Source: an uncultured Acholeplasmatales bacterium
Lineage (GTDB): Bacteria; Bacillota_I; Bacilli_A; Acholeplasmatales; Anaeroplasmataceae
Assembly (NCBI GenBank): GCA_944324805.1
Contig: CALUXS010000003.1
Coordinates: forward strand, 1 to 64,000
Length of the DNA stretch: 64,000 nucleotides
Direction of reading: 5' to 3'
Every line of letters begins with the position of its first letter. The stretch's first letter is position 1. The notes below the pieces were generated by a model, which saw nothing but the letters and a program-made list of their open reading frames with translations, ran no database searches and was not told the origin of the DNA. The translations under genes were made by a program, and so were the position numbers. Of this stretch, positions 42,302 through 52,131 are shown one piece after another.

Positions 42302-42721
42302 TCAATTATTTAGTAAATAGTCTAAGGCTTTGTAGTAACTATTTTCTTTTTCACCAATAAAACTTTTTGTTGCAAGAGAATTTATAAAGTTTACCTTTCT
42401 AAAACTTTCTCTTTCTAAAACATTTGATAGATGAACCTCAATTATTTTTCCTTTAAACATTTCCAATGCATCATGTATAGCTAATGATGTATGTGTATAA
42501 GCACCAGCATTAATGATTATTGCATCAAAATTTAGTGAACGTTGTATCTTAGTTACTATTTTTCCTTCCTCATTATTTGTATAAAAAACTAATTTAGCCT
42601 TATTTTTAGCTCTCTTTTTTAATTCTTTATTAATATCATTTAATGTTAACTTCCCATAATGATTAGGATCTCTTTTTCCAAGCATATTTAAATTTGGACC
42701 ATTAATAATTAATATTTTCAT
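42302..42721 (-). CDS. aroQ: 3-dehydroquinate dehydratase, type II
   Basis: The 139-residue protein dehydrates 3-dehydroquinate in the shikimate pathway. It has the opening ILIINGPNLNMLGKRDPNHY with catalytic Tyr22 and Arg16, IINAGAYTHTSLAI, and HLSNVLERESFRK. It overlaps aroK by 20 bp. Only these two aro genes lie here; the rest of the pathway must be elsewhere or absent. Confidence 0.94.
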   Translation of the reverse strand: MKILIINGPNLNMLGKRDPNHYGKLTLNDINKELKKRAKNKAKLVFYTNNEEGKIVTKIQRSLNFDAIIINAGAYTHTSLAIHDALEMFKGKIIEVHLSNVLERESFRKVNFINSLATKSFIGEKENSYYKALDYLLNN

Positions 42722-43187
42722 TAGAAATCCTCCGCATTATAATTTTTATAGCATCATCAATATTATGATTTATTACTTTAAAAGATGAAAATTTTTCATA
42801 TTTGTTTTTTCTTTCATTCCAAAGCTTTTCTAGGGAATTTGTCTTTAAAAGAGGTCTATTACTATCTTTACATCTTTCACTTAATCTATTTATATCAGCA
42901 TATAAATAGATTCTAATTCCATTCATAAGACCTAAATTATTTTTATTTTTTATTATTCCACCACCAGTACTTACTACTACATTATTTCTTTTAATGCTAG
43001 CAAGAGTTTTAGTTTCACAATCTCTAAAAAAGGCTTCTCCCTTTTCAAAAATTTCAGGTATCGTAGAATGGTATTTTTCTTCTATCAATAAATCAAGGTC
43101 TATAAAATCATACCTTAGCTTTGAAGCTAATATCTTACCTATTGTTGACTTACCAACTCCAGGCATTCCTATTAAATATATTTTCAT
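42702..43187 (-). CDS. aroK: Shikimate kinase
   Basis: The 161-residue kinase makes shikimate 3-phosphate. It has the P-loop GMPGVGKST (7-15), the substrate Asp in FIDLDLLIEE, and STGGGIIKN with the shikimate-binding Gly-Gly. A lid follows near CKDSNRPLLK (Arg). It overlaps miaA by 4 bp and aroQ by 20 bp, forming the tail of the rny-mutSL-miaA operon-like run. Confidence 0.92.
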   Translation of the reverse strand: MKIYLIGMPGVGKSTIGKILASKLRYDFIDLDLLIEEKYHSTIPEIFEKGEAFFRDCETKTLASIKRNNVVVSTGGGIIKNKNNLGLMNGIRIYLYADINRLSERCKDSNRPLLKTNSLEKLWNERKNKYEKFSSFKVINHNIDDAIKIIMRRISNENINY

Positions 43188-44068
43188 TTTGTTAAAAATT
43201 CCTCAATATCATTAATAATTAGATTAGCCGTTTTAGAAAAATCATCTAGATTCACTTGATAAAAATGAGCATCTGTTTGATTTTTAAACCATGTCTTTTG
43301 TCTTTTTGCTAAATGTCTAGTATTTTTCTTTATCTCTTCAATACAACTTTCCCTACTTACTTCTCCTCTAAAAAATGGTAGCCATTCCTGATAACCTATC
43401 GCTCGTGGGAAAATATTATCATTAGCTAAACTTCTAACCTCTTCTTCTAATCCCATTTCTATCATTGAATCTACTCTTTTATTTATCCTATCATATAAGG
43501 TTTCTCGCTCAATGTCTAAATAAACTATATATGCATCATAGTACTTTTCCTTATGCTTTACATAATTACTTAGATTACTACCATTAATGCTTGCCTCTAA
43601 TGCGCGTAGTACCCTTTTTCTATTATTTGGATGTATCTCTAAAGCTTTCTTGCAATCTTTTTCTAATAATAGTTTATATAATTCATCATTAGTAAAAGAT
43701 TCATATGACAAAGCAAAATTTTCAGTTCTTTTTGGACTTTCAAATTCATAGTTATTTATTACACCTTGAACATATAATCCAGTACCGCCACAAAGAATAG
43801 ATAATTCATTTTCATCAATTATTTCTCTTGCCATTTTTTGACATGTAGCTACATCGAATTGTTCATTTGGTTCCATAATATCAATTAAATAATGTCTAGC
43901 CTCTTTTTGCTCTATATCTGTCGGTTTTGCACTTCCAATATCAAGCCTCTTATAGACAGCAACACTATCGCAACTAATAATAGGAGCATTAAAGTGCTTG
44001 GCAAGAATTATTGATAGTTTGGTTTTGCCTGAGGCTGTAGGGCCAACAACACAAATTACTTTTTTCAT
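43184..44068 (-). CDS. miaA: tRNA dimethylallyltransferase
   Basis: The 294-residue enzyme adds dimethylallyl to A37 of tRNAs that read UNN codons. It has the P-loop VVGPTASGKTKLSI, the DSVAVYKRLDIGSAKP stretch, and GGTGLYVQGVI. Its product is the substrate of MiaB, encoded 6 kb upstream in the same direction. It overlaps mutL and aroK by 4 bp each. Confidence 0.95.
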   Translation of the reverse strand: MKKVICVVGPTASGKTKLSIILAKHFNAPIISCDSVAVYKRLDIGSAKPTDIEQKEARHYLIDIMEPNEQFDVATCQKMAREIIDENELSILCGGTGLYVQGVINNYEFESPKRTENFALSYESFTNDELYKLLLEKDCKKALEIHPNNRKRVLRALEASINGSNLSNYVKHKEKYYDAYIVYLDIERETLYDRINKRVDSMIEMGLEEEVRSLANDNIFPRAIGYQEWLPFFRGEVSRESCIEEIKKNTRHLAKRQKTWFKNQTDAHFYQVNLDDFSKTANLIINDIEEFLTK

Positions 44069-45852
44069 TTGCTTTGAATCCTTTCGAACATCTTTTTTAA
44101 TTCATTTTGGGTAAATTTTATAATTGTCGGTCTTCCGTGTGGACAGTGATATGGATTTTGACACTTATTCAAATCCTTAATCAATGCTAAAGCTTCTTCC
44201 TTGCCAATATAATCATTAGCTCTAATTGAAGATTTACAACTAATTTGTTTAGCAATTTTATCCCTAAATGGTAAAATAGAAACATTTTTAGTTCTTATCA
44301 TATCTGATAATAATTCCCTTACTACATCTTCTATTTCTTTATTTTGAGCCCACAATGGCACCTCTCTAATTGCATAACTTGTTTGATCTAATTGCTCAAT
44401 AGAGAATCCAAGTTTACTAAATTCTTCTTTATGTTCTTCAATAAAAAGCATTTCATCTTTTGTAAAGTCTATTGTAATTGGTATTAATAAACTTGTAGTA
44501 GGTTGATTTAAATCACCAAGCAATTCAGCATATTTTTCATATCTTATTCGTTCAGCTGCTGCATGTTGGTCAACTAAATACATACCTGTTTCATTTTCAA
44601 AAATAATATATGTTTTAAATATTATGCCAACATAAAATAATTCTGGTAATTTATTATATGTTGGTTGTTCATTTAAAATAATATTTTCGATTTTGTCTTC
44701 TTTTTCAGGCTCACTATCAAATAATGAATAAGAAATATTTGTTTCTTTAAATGTATTTGTATTAATTTCATCCTGAAATAATTTAGAATTATCAAATCTA
44801 AATTCATCATTTTTATTAGAAGTGAATGTTTTTTCTTCTATTGAAATAGACTTTTGAGGAATTTGACGTGTTTTTTCTAAACTTGAACGTAAAATTTTAC
44901 GTAAGGTCTCTACTACATCTAATTCATCAGCTATTCTTATTTCTGCCTTCTTAGGATGAACATTCACATCTATCAAAAGGGGATCAATTGTTAAATATAA
45001 TACTAAAATCGGATATTTATTAATTGGTAAAAATTGATCAAAGGCCTTAACAACCATTTCATTTAATGCATTATTTCTAACATAGCGTCCATTAACAATA
45101 TAAGTTAAATGTAATTTATTACTTCTATATATTTCTGGTTTAACATAGTAAAATGTTCCTTCATATCCAGACTCTTCAAAACTAACTTTACATAATTTCC
45201 GTGCTGCCTCTAATCCATATATTTCACCAATTAAAGATGTCATATCTCCATTACCATTAGTATTAAAAATCAATTTTTCATCACTATATAATTTAAAACT
45301 AATACCAGGGTTGGTTAAAGCTAACTTATCAACTAAATATGTAATACTAGCTAGTTCCTTTTCTGGTGATTTTAAATATTTTAATCTAACAGGGGTATTA
45401 TAAAATAAATCACTAACTAAAACTGTTGTACCTATATTATGGCTTACAGGCTCTTGAAGAATTTTTCTTCCAAATTTGTAGGCAATTTGATAACCATTAG
45501 AACCAGTAGTACTAGAGGATATAGTCATTTTACTCACAGCAGCTATTGATGGTATTGCTTCACCTCTAAAGCCAAGAGTTTTAACCCTTACTAAATCGTA
45601 TTCATTCTTAATTTTTGAGGTTGCATGTGATTTAAAGCATAATTCTAAATCCTCACGTTCCATTCCAAAACCATCATCAATTACCTTTATTTCTTTTATT
45701 CCACCTTCAACAACACTAATGGTAATTGTTTTAGCCCCTGCATCAATAGAGTTTTCTACCAATTCTTTTAAAACATTGCTAGGACGTTCTACAACCTCAC
45801 CTGCAGCTATCATATTAGCTAAAGAGGTAGACATTTCTATTATTTTAGCCAT
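44065..45852 (-). CDS. mutL: DNA mismatch repair protein MutL
   Basis: The 595-residue protein has a GHKL ATPase domain (VVERPSNVLKELVENSIDAG; DDGFGM; TLGFRGEAIPSI), a linker, and a C-terminal endonuclease domain with DQHAAAERIRYEKY and a zinc site CPHGRP. These two motifs mean that it nicks DNA itself, as in species without MutH. It follows mutS by 10 bases and overlaps miaA by 4. Confidence 0.95.
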   Translation of the reverse strand: MAKIIEMSTSLANMIAAGEVVERPSNVLKELVENSIDAGAKTITISVVEGGIKEIKVIDDGFGMEREDLELCFKSHATSKIKNEYDLVRVKTLGFRGEAIPSIAAVSKMTISSSTTGSNGYQIAYKFGRKILQEPVSHNIGTTVLVSDLFYNTPVRLKYLKSPEKELASITYLVDKLALTNPGISFKLYSDEKLIFNTNGNGDMTSLIGEIYGLEAARKLCKVSFEESGYEGTFYYVKPEIYRSNKLHLTYIVNGRYVRNNALNEMVVKAFDQFLPINKYPILVLYLTIDPLLIDVNVHPKKAEIRIADELDVVETLRKILRSSLEKTRQIPQKSISIEEKTFTSNKNDEFRFDNSKLFQDEINTNTFKETNISYSLFDSEPEKEDKIENIILNEQPTYNKLPELFYVGIIFKTYIIFENETGMYLVDQHAAAERIRYEKYAELLGDLNQPTTSLLIPITIDFTKDEMLFIEEHKEEFSKLGFSIEQLDQTSYAIREVPLWAQNKEIEDVVRELLSDMIRTKNVSILPFRDKIAKQISCKSSIRANDYIGKEEALALIKDLNKCQNPYHCPHGRPTIIKFTQNELKKMFERIQSK

Positions 45853-45862
45853 TTATATCCTC

Positions 45863-48409
45863 CTAACATTTTTCCTTTAATTCATACAATAAAGTTAAGG
45901 CTTCCTTTGGCGATAACTCATCTACATCAAGTTCTCTTAATATCTTAATAGCTTCCGGTTCGCTTACATTTTTTTTCTTTTCATTTTCTTCATATAAGTC
46001 AAAATCAAATAAATTAGGCATAACCTTCTCTTGGTTATTATTTTTTTCGAGATTTTCTAAAATTTCTTTGCTACGAGCTATTAGTGATTTAGGCATTCCT
46101 GCAAGTGATGCAACATTTATACCATAGCTTTTATCGGTAGGGCCATCCTTAACCTTATGTAGGAATGCTACACCATCATTATTTTCTATTGCCTCAACAT
46201 GCACATTTTTTAATCGTTTCAACTTTCCCTCAAGTGCTGTAAGTTCATGATAATGCGTAGAAAATAAAGTTATTGCTCCGACCTTTTGATGAACGTATTC
46301 TAAAATTGCTTCTGCTATAGCCATACCATCATAAGTTGCAGTTCCTCTTCCAATTTCGTCAAATAGAATCAATGAATTTTTCGTTGCATTACTAATTGCA
46401 TAATTTGCCTCACTCATTTCTACCATAAATGTAGATTGTCCGCTTGATAAATCATCGCTTGCTCCTATTCTAGTAAATATTTGATCAAATAGTTTTAATT
46501 CGCAAATTCTTGCCGGAACAAATGACCCCATTTGGGCTAAAATAATTATTGTAGCAAACATACGCATATAAGTAGATTTACCACTCATATTTGGTCCTGT
46601 TATTAAAATCATATTGTACTCATTAATGTAAACATCATTTGCCACATATTTTTCTTTTAAAATAGATTCTAAAACCGGATGTCTACCATCAATAATTTTA
46701 ATTTCCTCATCATTAAAAGTAGGCATAGTAAATTTATTTTCTAGGGCAACATTAGCAAGACTAACATAACAATCAATTTCTGAAATAATATTTGCCAAAG
46801 CTTGAAGAGAAGGAATAAATTTAAATACATAATCTCTTATTTGCATAAAAAGTTCATATTCTAGAGCTTCAATTTTATCCTTTGCACCCAATAAGATATC
46901 TTCATACTTCTTTAATTCAGGCGATATATAGCGTTCTGCGTTTGCAAGAGTTTGTCTTCTAACATAGCCTTCAATATCACCTAGGTTAAATGATTGTCCT
47001 TTACTAATTTCAATATAATAACCAAAAACCTTATTATAACCAACCTTAAGGTTCTTAACACCTAGACGTTCTTTTTCTTTAGTTTCGTAATCTAAAAGCC
47101 ATTTTTTAGAATTACTGCTTAAATCCTTTAATTCATCTAATTCCTTGTTATAGCCATATTTAATCATTCCACCTTCCTTTAGAACAAATGGAGGATTATC
47201 TTCTAATGATTCAGACAATAATTTATATATGTTGTCGTGAGTATCTATACCATTAGCTAAGGATGTAAATAATTGATTATTAAATGACAGCAAAATTGAT
47301 TTTATATTTGGAATATTTCCTAAAGTATGACGTAATTGAACTAAATCTTTAGCGTTAGCATTACCACATGATATTCTTCCTATAATTCTCTCTAAGTCAT
47401 AGACCTCTTTTAAACAGTTCTTGATATCTTCTCTTTTTAAGTAATCAGAAGCAAAACCAGCAATATAATTTTGGCGCTCTTTAATCTTATTCAAATCAAC
47501 TAATGGACGATCTAACCATTTTCTAAGCATTCTTGACCCCATAGCTGTTGATGTATGGTCAATAAATGATAGTAGTGAACCATTTTTTTGATTGAAACGT
47601 AATGTTTCTGTTAACTCTAAATTACGTTTAGTAAAATAATCTAGACGTAAATAATCCTTATCAGTATAAAACTCGAAAGGCTTAAAATGGTGTAATTCTG
47701 TTTTTTGAGTTCTAATTGCATAATTTAATAATAATCCAATTGGTTTGTGATAATTTTTATCAATATTATCGGTTATAGATGTTAAGTAATCAGGTATTTT
47801 TGTATTTTCCTCAAAGCTAATTAAAAAACTATTATCTTTCAAGGAATTAATTAATGTATCGGGAAAATCAGGTGTTAAAACTATTTCTTTTACTGCTAAA
47901 TTTTTTAAATCTTGGGTAACCTTATCAAAGGAATTAGTTATTGTAACATATCCATCTCCTGTTGATATATCAGCATAACTTAGTAAAAAAGTTTTCCTTA
48001 AAGTAACTAAACTTGCTAAATAATTATTGGTCTTGGCATTTAAAAAGCTATCTACAATTGTACCAGGGGTTAAAATTTTTACCACATCACGCTTAACAAT
48101 TCCTTTAGCAAGGCTAGGATCTTCTACTTGCTCAACTATTACAACCTTATATCCTGCCTCTAGCAATTTTTCAGCATAGCTTGCGTATGCATGAAATGGA
48201 ACGCCACACATAGGTACTCTTTCTTTTACACCAGCATCTTTACCGGTTAAAGCAATTTCTAAAACTCGAGATGCTAAAATAGCATCATCAAAAAACATTT
48301 CATAAAAATCTCCTAATCTAAAAAAGACTATAGCGTCAGTATAGTCTTTTTTAATATCCAAATATTGTTGAATCATAGGAGTATAAGCTTCCTTATTTAA
48401 AATCTCCAT
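45863..48409 (-). CDS. mutS: DNA mismatch repair protein MutS
   Basis: The protein of about 848 residues recognises mismatches. The mismatch-binding domain begins near TPMIQQYLDIKKDYTDAI, with FFRLGDFYEMFFDDA (Phe and Glu of the F-x-E motif type). The ATPase has Walker A GPNMSGKST and Walker B LILFDEIGRGTATYDG, and a helix-turn-helix dimer motif is near FSTHYHEL. AAAGGA lies 11 bases before ATG 48409 and 5 before an in-frame TTG two codons earlier, so the start is uncertain by two codons. The unknown membrane protein gene upstream is 12-18 bases away. Confidence 0.95.
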   Translation of the reverse strand: MEILNKEAYTPMIQQYLDIKKDYTDAIVFFRLGDFYEMFFDDAILASRVLEIALTGKDAGVKERVPMCGVPFHAYASYAEKLLEAGYKVVIVEQVEDPSLAKGIVKRDVVKILTPGTIVDSFLNAKTNNYLASLVTLRKTFLLSYADISTGDGYVTITNSFDKVTQDLKNLAVKEIVLTPDFPDTLINSLKDNSFLISFEENTKIPDYLTSITDNIDKNYHKPIGLLLNYAIRTQKTELHHFKPFEFYTDKDYLRLDYFTKRNLELTETLRFNQKNGSLLSFIDHTSTAMGSRMLRKWLDRPLVDLNKIKERQNYIAGFASDYLKREDIKNCLKEVYDLERIIGRISCGNANAKDLVQLRHTLGNIPNIKSILLSFNNQLFTSLANGIDTHDNIYKLLSESLEDNPPFVLKEGGMIKYGYNKELDELKDLSSNSKKWLLDYETKEKERLGVKNLKVGYNKVFGYYIEISKGQSFNLGDIEGYVRRQTLANAERYISPELKKYEDILLGAKDKIEALEYELFMQIRDYVFKFIPSLQALANIISEIDCYVSLANVALENKFTMPTFNDEEIKIIDGRHPVLESILKEKYVANDVYINEYNMILITGPNMSGKSTYMRMFATIIILAQMGSFVPARICELKLFDQIFTRIGASDDLSSGQSTFMVEMSEANYAISNATKNSLILFDEIGRGTATYDGMAIAEAILEYVHQKVGAITLFSTHYHELTALEGKLKRLKNVHVEAIENNDGVAFLHKVKDGPTDKSYGINVASLAGMPKSLIARSKEILENLEKNNNQEKVMPNLFDFDLYEENEKKKNVSEPEAIKILRELDVDELSPKEALTLLYELKEKC

Positions 48410-48427
48410 TAACAATCATTCCTTTAA

Positions 48428-50275
48428 CTACTTATTAATTAAATTCTTAATGTATTCTACAGCTTTAGCGAATAGTGGATTATATAAACCATATTCCTCT
48501 AAAACACTTTTTACATTTGCAGCTTTATCATATGCAAATAATCCAACAAAAACGGCCCAAGCAAGAACTAACAATAATGCAATTAATAATATGAATTTAA
48601 TAATTCCAAATATTATTGAATTTCTACGATTTCTTTTTTGTTCAGATGCTTGACGACGTAATAAATCATACTCACGTAAACGCATTTGTTCATCGAAGTA
48701 ATCCTTGTTAACGCCTTCAACCTTTCCTGTTCTAATCGCTTTTTTCATTAACTTTTCATTTTTCTTCTTTTCTTTAATAGCTTGTCTATCTTCTTTATAC
48801 TTACGTAGCATTTCTTCTTTTTGAAGTTTCTTTTGTTCCTTAACAAAGGCTTTATTTTCTTTCTTAGCAGCCTTCTTTTCTTGCTTTTGAATTAATTTAA
48901 CCTCAGCTAAAGTAGGATTTGAAGCACTTGCTTGATTAGTATTTTCATATTGTGGTTCAATAAACTTTTTGTCAGCAACATCAATTTTAGCCGCTAATTC
49001 ACTATCATAAAATGGATTTAACTGATTAGTGAAATTATCATATGGATAGATATGTTCAACTTTTTCTAAAGATGATTCTTCAGTATTACATTCTTCTTTG
49101 TTATTATAAACATTAACTATTGGCTGAAGTGGTTTTACTACTAATTCCTTTTCAGTTTTTGCCTTTATATAAGCCTCATTCATATTTTCGGCTATTTTAT
49201 TTGTAGCTTCACTGACTTTATCAGCAACAAGCGAAGTCAATTCACTAACTGCACTATTAAATGACTCCTTTATTGCTTTAGTAATTAGATCTATATCAAC
49301 AGTTGAAGTAACCGGACTTTCAACTTTTGTAATTACCTCTTCTTTAGCAGGTTCTACTACCTCGTTTGTAATTACCTCATTAGAAACTATAGGTTCTACC
49401 TTTATTTCCTCATTCATAACATAGCTTAAATCAAATTCAAAACCATCATTAAGCTCTAAATCAAGAGGTAAATAAGCAACAGAAGGTAAGTTAGCCTTTT
49501 CTATTTCACTTAGCAAATAAGCTATTAAATCTTCCTTCTTTAAATCAATAGAAACCTTTATATTATTATCCTTAGCTAAACGTTGAAGTCCCATGATTGG
49601 AAGGCTAGCGACTTTTTCATTCATTGCTTCATCTAATTTTCTTTGCTTTTTAAGTTCTTTTAAAATGATAGCCTGCATTTCTTCTTTTTTCAAACGCTTT
49701 GGAATAGAAAATCCGTATTTAGCTCCCATATCTCGTATATCGTTGGCTGTTGCGCTTTTTGGCAAATTATCAAGCAAATCATTAGTTGTAAGACCATCAA
49801 ATTGTCTTCCATAATCACTAAAGGCAGCAAAGATATTATCTTGATAATGAGAAAAATCATCTTGGCCATTAGGTAGTTCTAGCATTTTTTTAATGATAGC
49901 ATCTGTCAATCCTAATTTTTCACAATTTCTAAATAAAATCTCAAATAAAAATGCCTTATAATTATAAAAATCATTTGTTTCATCACACACTAACTTATAT
50001 AAAGATTGTAATTGAAATTCAGAAAATTTTGGATAGGTTCTTAGACGATAAAGCATTTCATCTGATAAATGCATTTCTTTAGCTTTTACAATATATGGAT
50101 TAATCACCTTTCGAAGAGAAACCATATTAATAATTCTAGGTACTTTTATTTCATTTTCTAATAATAAGTTTTTTAAAGCTGTTGCGTCCTTTGCTGCTAA
50201 CTTTAAAAAAACATCTGAAGCTTTCATATTTTCGTTATTTATTATTAATAAATCGTTATCATTTTTGTACTCCAT
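48428..50275 (-). CDS. Unknown membrane-anchored protein with SAP/Rho_N-like motifs and coiled coil
   Basis: I recognise no named family for this 615-residue protein. It has a helical N-terminal half (1-170) and two tandem motifs like SAP or Rho N-terminal helices: about 173-210 (SATANDIRDMGAKYGFSIPK) and 226-259 (GLQRLAKDNNIKVSIDLKKE). A variable acidic linker follows, then a very basic coiled coil (about 470-540, rich in KEQKKLQKEE) and one membrane helix near the end (about 555-582). A short tail comes after it. I chose ATG 50275 because AAGGAGGG is 8-9 bases upstream; the longer frame from 50338 starts with an unsupported segment. It lies between ricA and mutS, where Bacillus has cotE-type genes. 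Confidence 0.7.
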   Translation of the reverse strand: MEYKNDNDLLIINNENMKASDVFLKLAAKDATALKNLLLENEIKVPRIINMVSLRKVINPYIVKAKEMHLSDEMLYRLRTYPKFSEFQLQSLYKLVCDETNDFYNYKAFLFEILFRNCEKLGLTDAIIKKMLELPNGQDDFSHYQDNIFAAFSDYGRQFDGLTTNDLLDNLPKSATANDIRDMGAKYGFSIPKRLKKEEMQAIILKELKKQRKLDEAMNEKVASLPIMGLQRLAKDNNIKVSIDLKKEDLIAYLLSEIEKANLPSVAYLPLDLELNDGFEFDLSYVMNEEIKVEPIVSNEVITNEVVEPAKEEVITKVESPVTSTVDIDLITKAIKESFNSAVSELTSLVADKVSEATNKIAENMNEAYIKAKTEKELVVKPLQPIVNVYNNKEECNTEESSLEKVEHIYPYDNFTNQLNPFYDSELAAKIDVADKKFIEPQYENTNQASASNPTLAEVKLIQKQEKKAAKKENKAFVKEQKKLQKEEMLRKYKEDRQAIKEKKKNEKLMKKAIRTGKVEGVNKDYFDEQMRLREYDLLRRQASEQKRNRRNSIIFGIIKFILLIALLLVLAWAVFVGLFAYDKAANVKSVLEEYGLYNPLFAKAVEYIKNLINK

Positions 50276-50338
50276 ACTAATAACCCTCCTTATTTTATCT
50301 CTTATAAATATAATAAAGCAAAATAGCAAAATAAACAA

Positions 50339-50366
50339 GAAAAATCGTTAAAAATAACGATTTTTT
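50339..50366 (-). terminator. Terminator of ricA
   Basis: Stem AAAATCGTTA / TAACGATTTT (50341-50350, 50355-50364) with a 4-base loop, followed on the minus strand by a T-run. Confidence 0.85.
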
Positions 50367-50688
50367 ATATATTAAAACTATTAAAAATTTCTTTTTCAAT
50401 CGTATCTTTAACGATATTTAAAGTATTCCTGAAAAGTTCTAGCAACTCAAAATACTCTTCAACAAATGGAATATCTATAATGCTATTTTCCATTTTTTTG
50501 TATTCATTTTCAAGTTCTTTTAAAAGCTGAAAATTCGAATCAATCTTTGCTCTTGTAATCTTTTTTTGCAGGGCCAAAAATGCATCTAATTTTTCTTTTA
50601 AGTTTGCATTATTATTAAAATAACAATGTAATTCTTTTAATCTTTTAAATTCAGGTGTGTTAGCAAAGAACTCTTTTAGATTATTCAC
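50365..50688 (-). CDS. ricA: YlbF/YmcA-family regulator RicA
   Basis: The 107-residue all-helical protein matches the YlbF/YmcA family by size, helical pattern (EFKRLKELHCYFNNNANLKE; YKKMENSIIDIPFVEEYFEL) and by following miaB, as ymcA follows ymcB in Bacillus. There RicA works with YlbF and YaaT in a complex that guides RNase Y to its targets; rny is encoded 2.3 kb upstream. The overlap with miaB is 8 bp. The 2Fe/4Fe-type Cys residues of Bacillus RicA are not conserved here; only one Cys is present. Confidence 0.8.
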   Translation of the reverse strand: MNNLKEFFANTPEFKRLKELHCYFNNNANLKEKLDAFLALQKKITRAKIDSNFQLLKELENEYKKMENSIIDIPFVEEYFELLELFRNTLNIVKDTIEKEIFNSFNI

Positions 50689-52117
50689 TAACTAATTCTC
50701 CCATTTGGAACCAAGTTTTTGCTTCAGTAATTCTTACCTTAACAATTTTACCAACTAATGACATATCACTTGATTTAAAATGAACAAGCTTTAGATTTTC
50801 TGAGTAACCGCATAAGTTCTCTTTATTATTTTTACTAACACCATCTACTAAAACTAAAACCACTTTGTCTAAGAAACGTTCATTACCTTTCTTATAATAG
50901 TAATCAACACGTTCATTTAAACGTTCTAAACGTTCCTTCTTCACTTCTTCACTTACATTATCTTCCATTTTGGCAGCTGGTGTACCTTCACGCTTAGAAT
51001 AAATAAAAGTAAATGCACCTTCAAATTGAACTTTTTCTACCAAATCAAGTGTATGTTGGAATTGCTCTTCTGTTTCATTAGGAAATCCAACTATAATATC
51101 TGTCGTAATAGAAATATTTGGAATTAATTCTTTTAAACGTTTAATTTTTTCTAAATACTCTTCTACAGTATATTTTCTATTCATTTTTCTTAATATTTCA
51201 TTATCGCCAGATTGCACAGGAAGATGAAGTTGAGGCATTACACTTTTACAATTTGCCATTGCTTGAATTGTTTTTTCATCTAGGTCTCTTGGATGACTTG
51301 TAGTATATCTGATTCTTTCAATACCAGTTTTATCTAAGTCAACTAACAAATCACCAAATGTGTAGTCAGGGCCAAAATCTTTGCCATAAGCATTTACATT
51401 TTGTCCAAGTAAAGTTACTTCTTTATACCCCTTTGCAACCAAATCTTTTACTTCATTTATAATATCTTCTTTATGACGACTTCTTTCTTTTCCTCTTGTA
51501 TAAGGAACTATACAATAAGTACAAAATTCATCACAACCATACATAATGTTAACCCAAGCCTTATGTGATGACTCACGATGCTTTGGTGTTCCTTCTAGAA
51601 TATAACCTTGTGATGAAATAACTTCAACAACCTTAGCTTTAGTTAAGTATGCTTGGTATATTAATTTTGGCAATTCACAAATATTATGAGTTCCAAAAAC
51701 TAAATCAACAAAAGGATATGATTCTAACAATTTATTTGTTGCATTCTCTTCTTGAGGCATACAGCCACAAATACCAATTAATAAATCTGGATTTTGACGC
51801 TTTACACCTTTTAGGTTACCAAGAACTCCCCAAATTCTATTTTCTGCATTCTCTCTTATTGCACAAGTATTTAATAAAACAACATCACTTGCATACGGTT
51901 CTATAGCTCTAGTGTATCCCATTTGCTCTAATATTCCACTTATAACCTCACTATCAGCTTCATTCCCTTGGCAACCATACGTAAATATATAATATGTTTT
52001 ATCTTTGCCTAAGTTGTTATATTTATTATCTAACTTATATGTAACATATCTTGTTTCTTCACCCTTACGGTTTCTTGCAGCTACAAGAGATGGCATTGAC
52101 AATTTAATTTTGCGCAT
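50681..52117 (-). CDS. miaB: tRNA-2-methylthio-N6-dimethylallyladenosine synthase
   Basis: The 478-residue radical-SAM enzyme adds a methylthio group to i6A37. It has the N-terminal UPF0004 domain (about 40-160) with three cluster Cys (TYGCQGN; LLNTCAIR; GICGCMPQ), the SAM motif CDEFCTYC with three Cys, and a C-terminal TRAM domain ending WFQMGELVSE. It acts after MiaA, encoded in the same run. ricA overlaps its end by 8 bp. Confidence 0.95.
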   Translation of the reverse strand: MRKIKLSMPSLVAARNRKGEETRYVTYKLDNKYNNLGKDKTYYIFTYGCQGNEADSEVISGILEQMGYTRAIEPYASDVVLLNTCAIRENAENRIWGVLGNLKGVKRQNPDLLIGICGCMPQEENATNKLLESYPFVDLVFGTHNICELPKLIYQAYLTKAKVVEVISSQGYILEGTPKHRESSHKAWVNIMYGCDEFCTYCIVPYTRGKERSRHKEDIINEVKDLVAKGYKEVTLLGQNVNAYGKDFGPDYTFGDLLVDLDKTGIERIRYTTSHPRDLDEKTIQAMANCKSVMPQLHLPVQSGDNEILRKMNRKYTVEEYLEKIKRLKELIPNISITTDIIVGFPNETEEQFQHTLDLVEKVQFEGAFTFIYSKREGTPAAKMEDNVSEEVKKERLERLNERVDYYYKKGNERFLDKVVLVLVDGVSKNNKENLCGYSENLKLVHFKSSDMSLVGKIVKVRITEAKTWFQMGELVSE

Positions 52118-52131
52118 TTTTGTTTCCTCTC

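Noticed and set aside
50276-50338. Hydrophobic N-terminal extension of the SAP-like protein
   Set aside because: The start at 50275 has a full Shine-Dalgarno site, and the extension lies in the leader. With it the protein would gain a false signal sequence.
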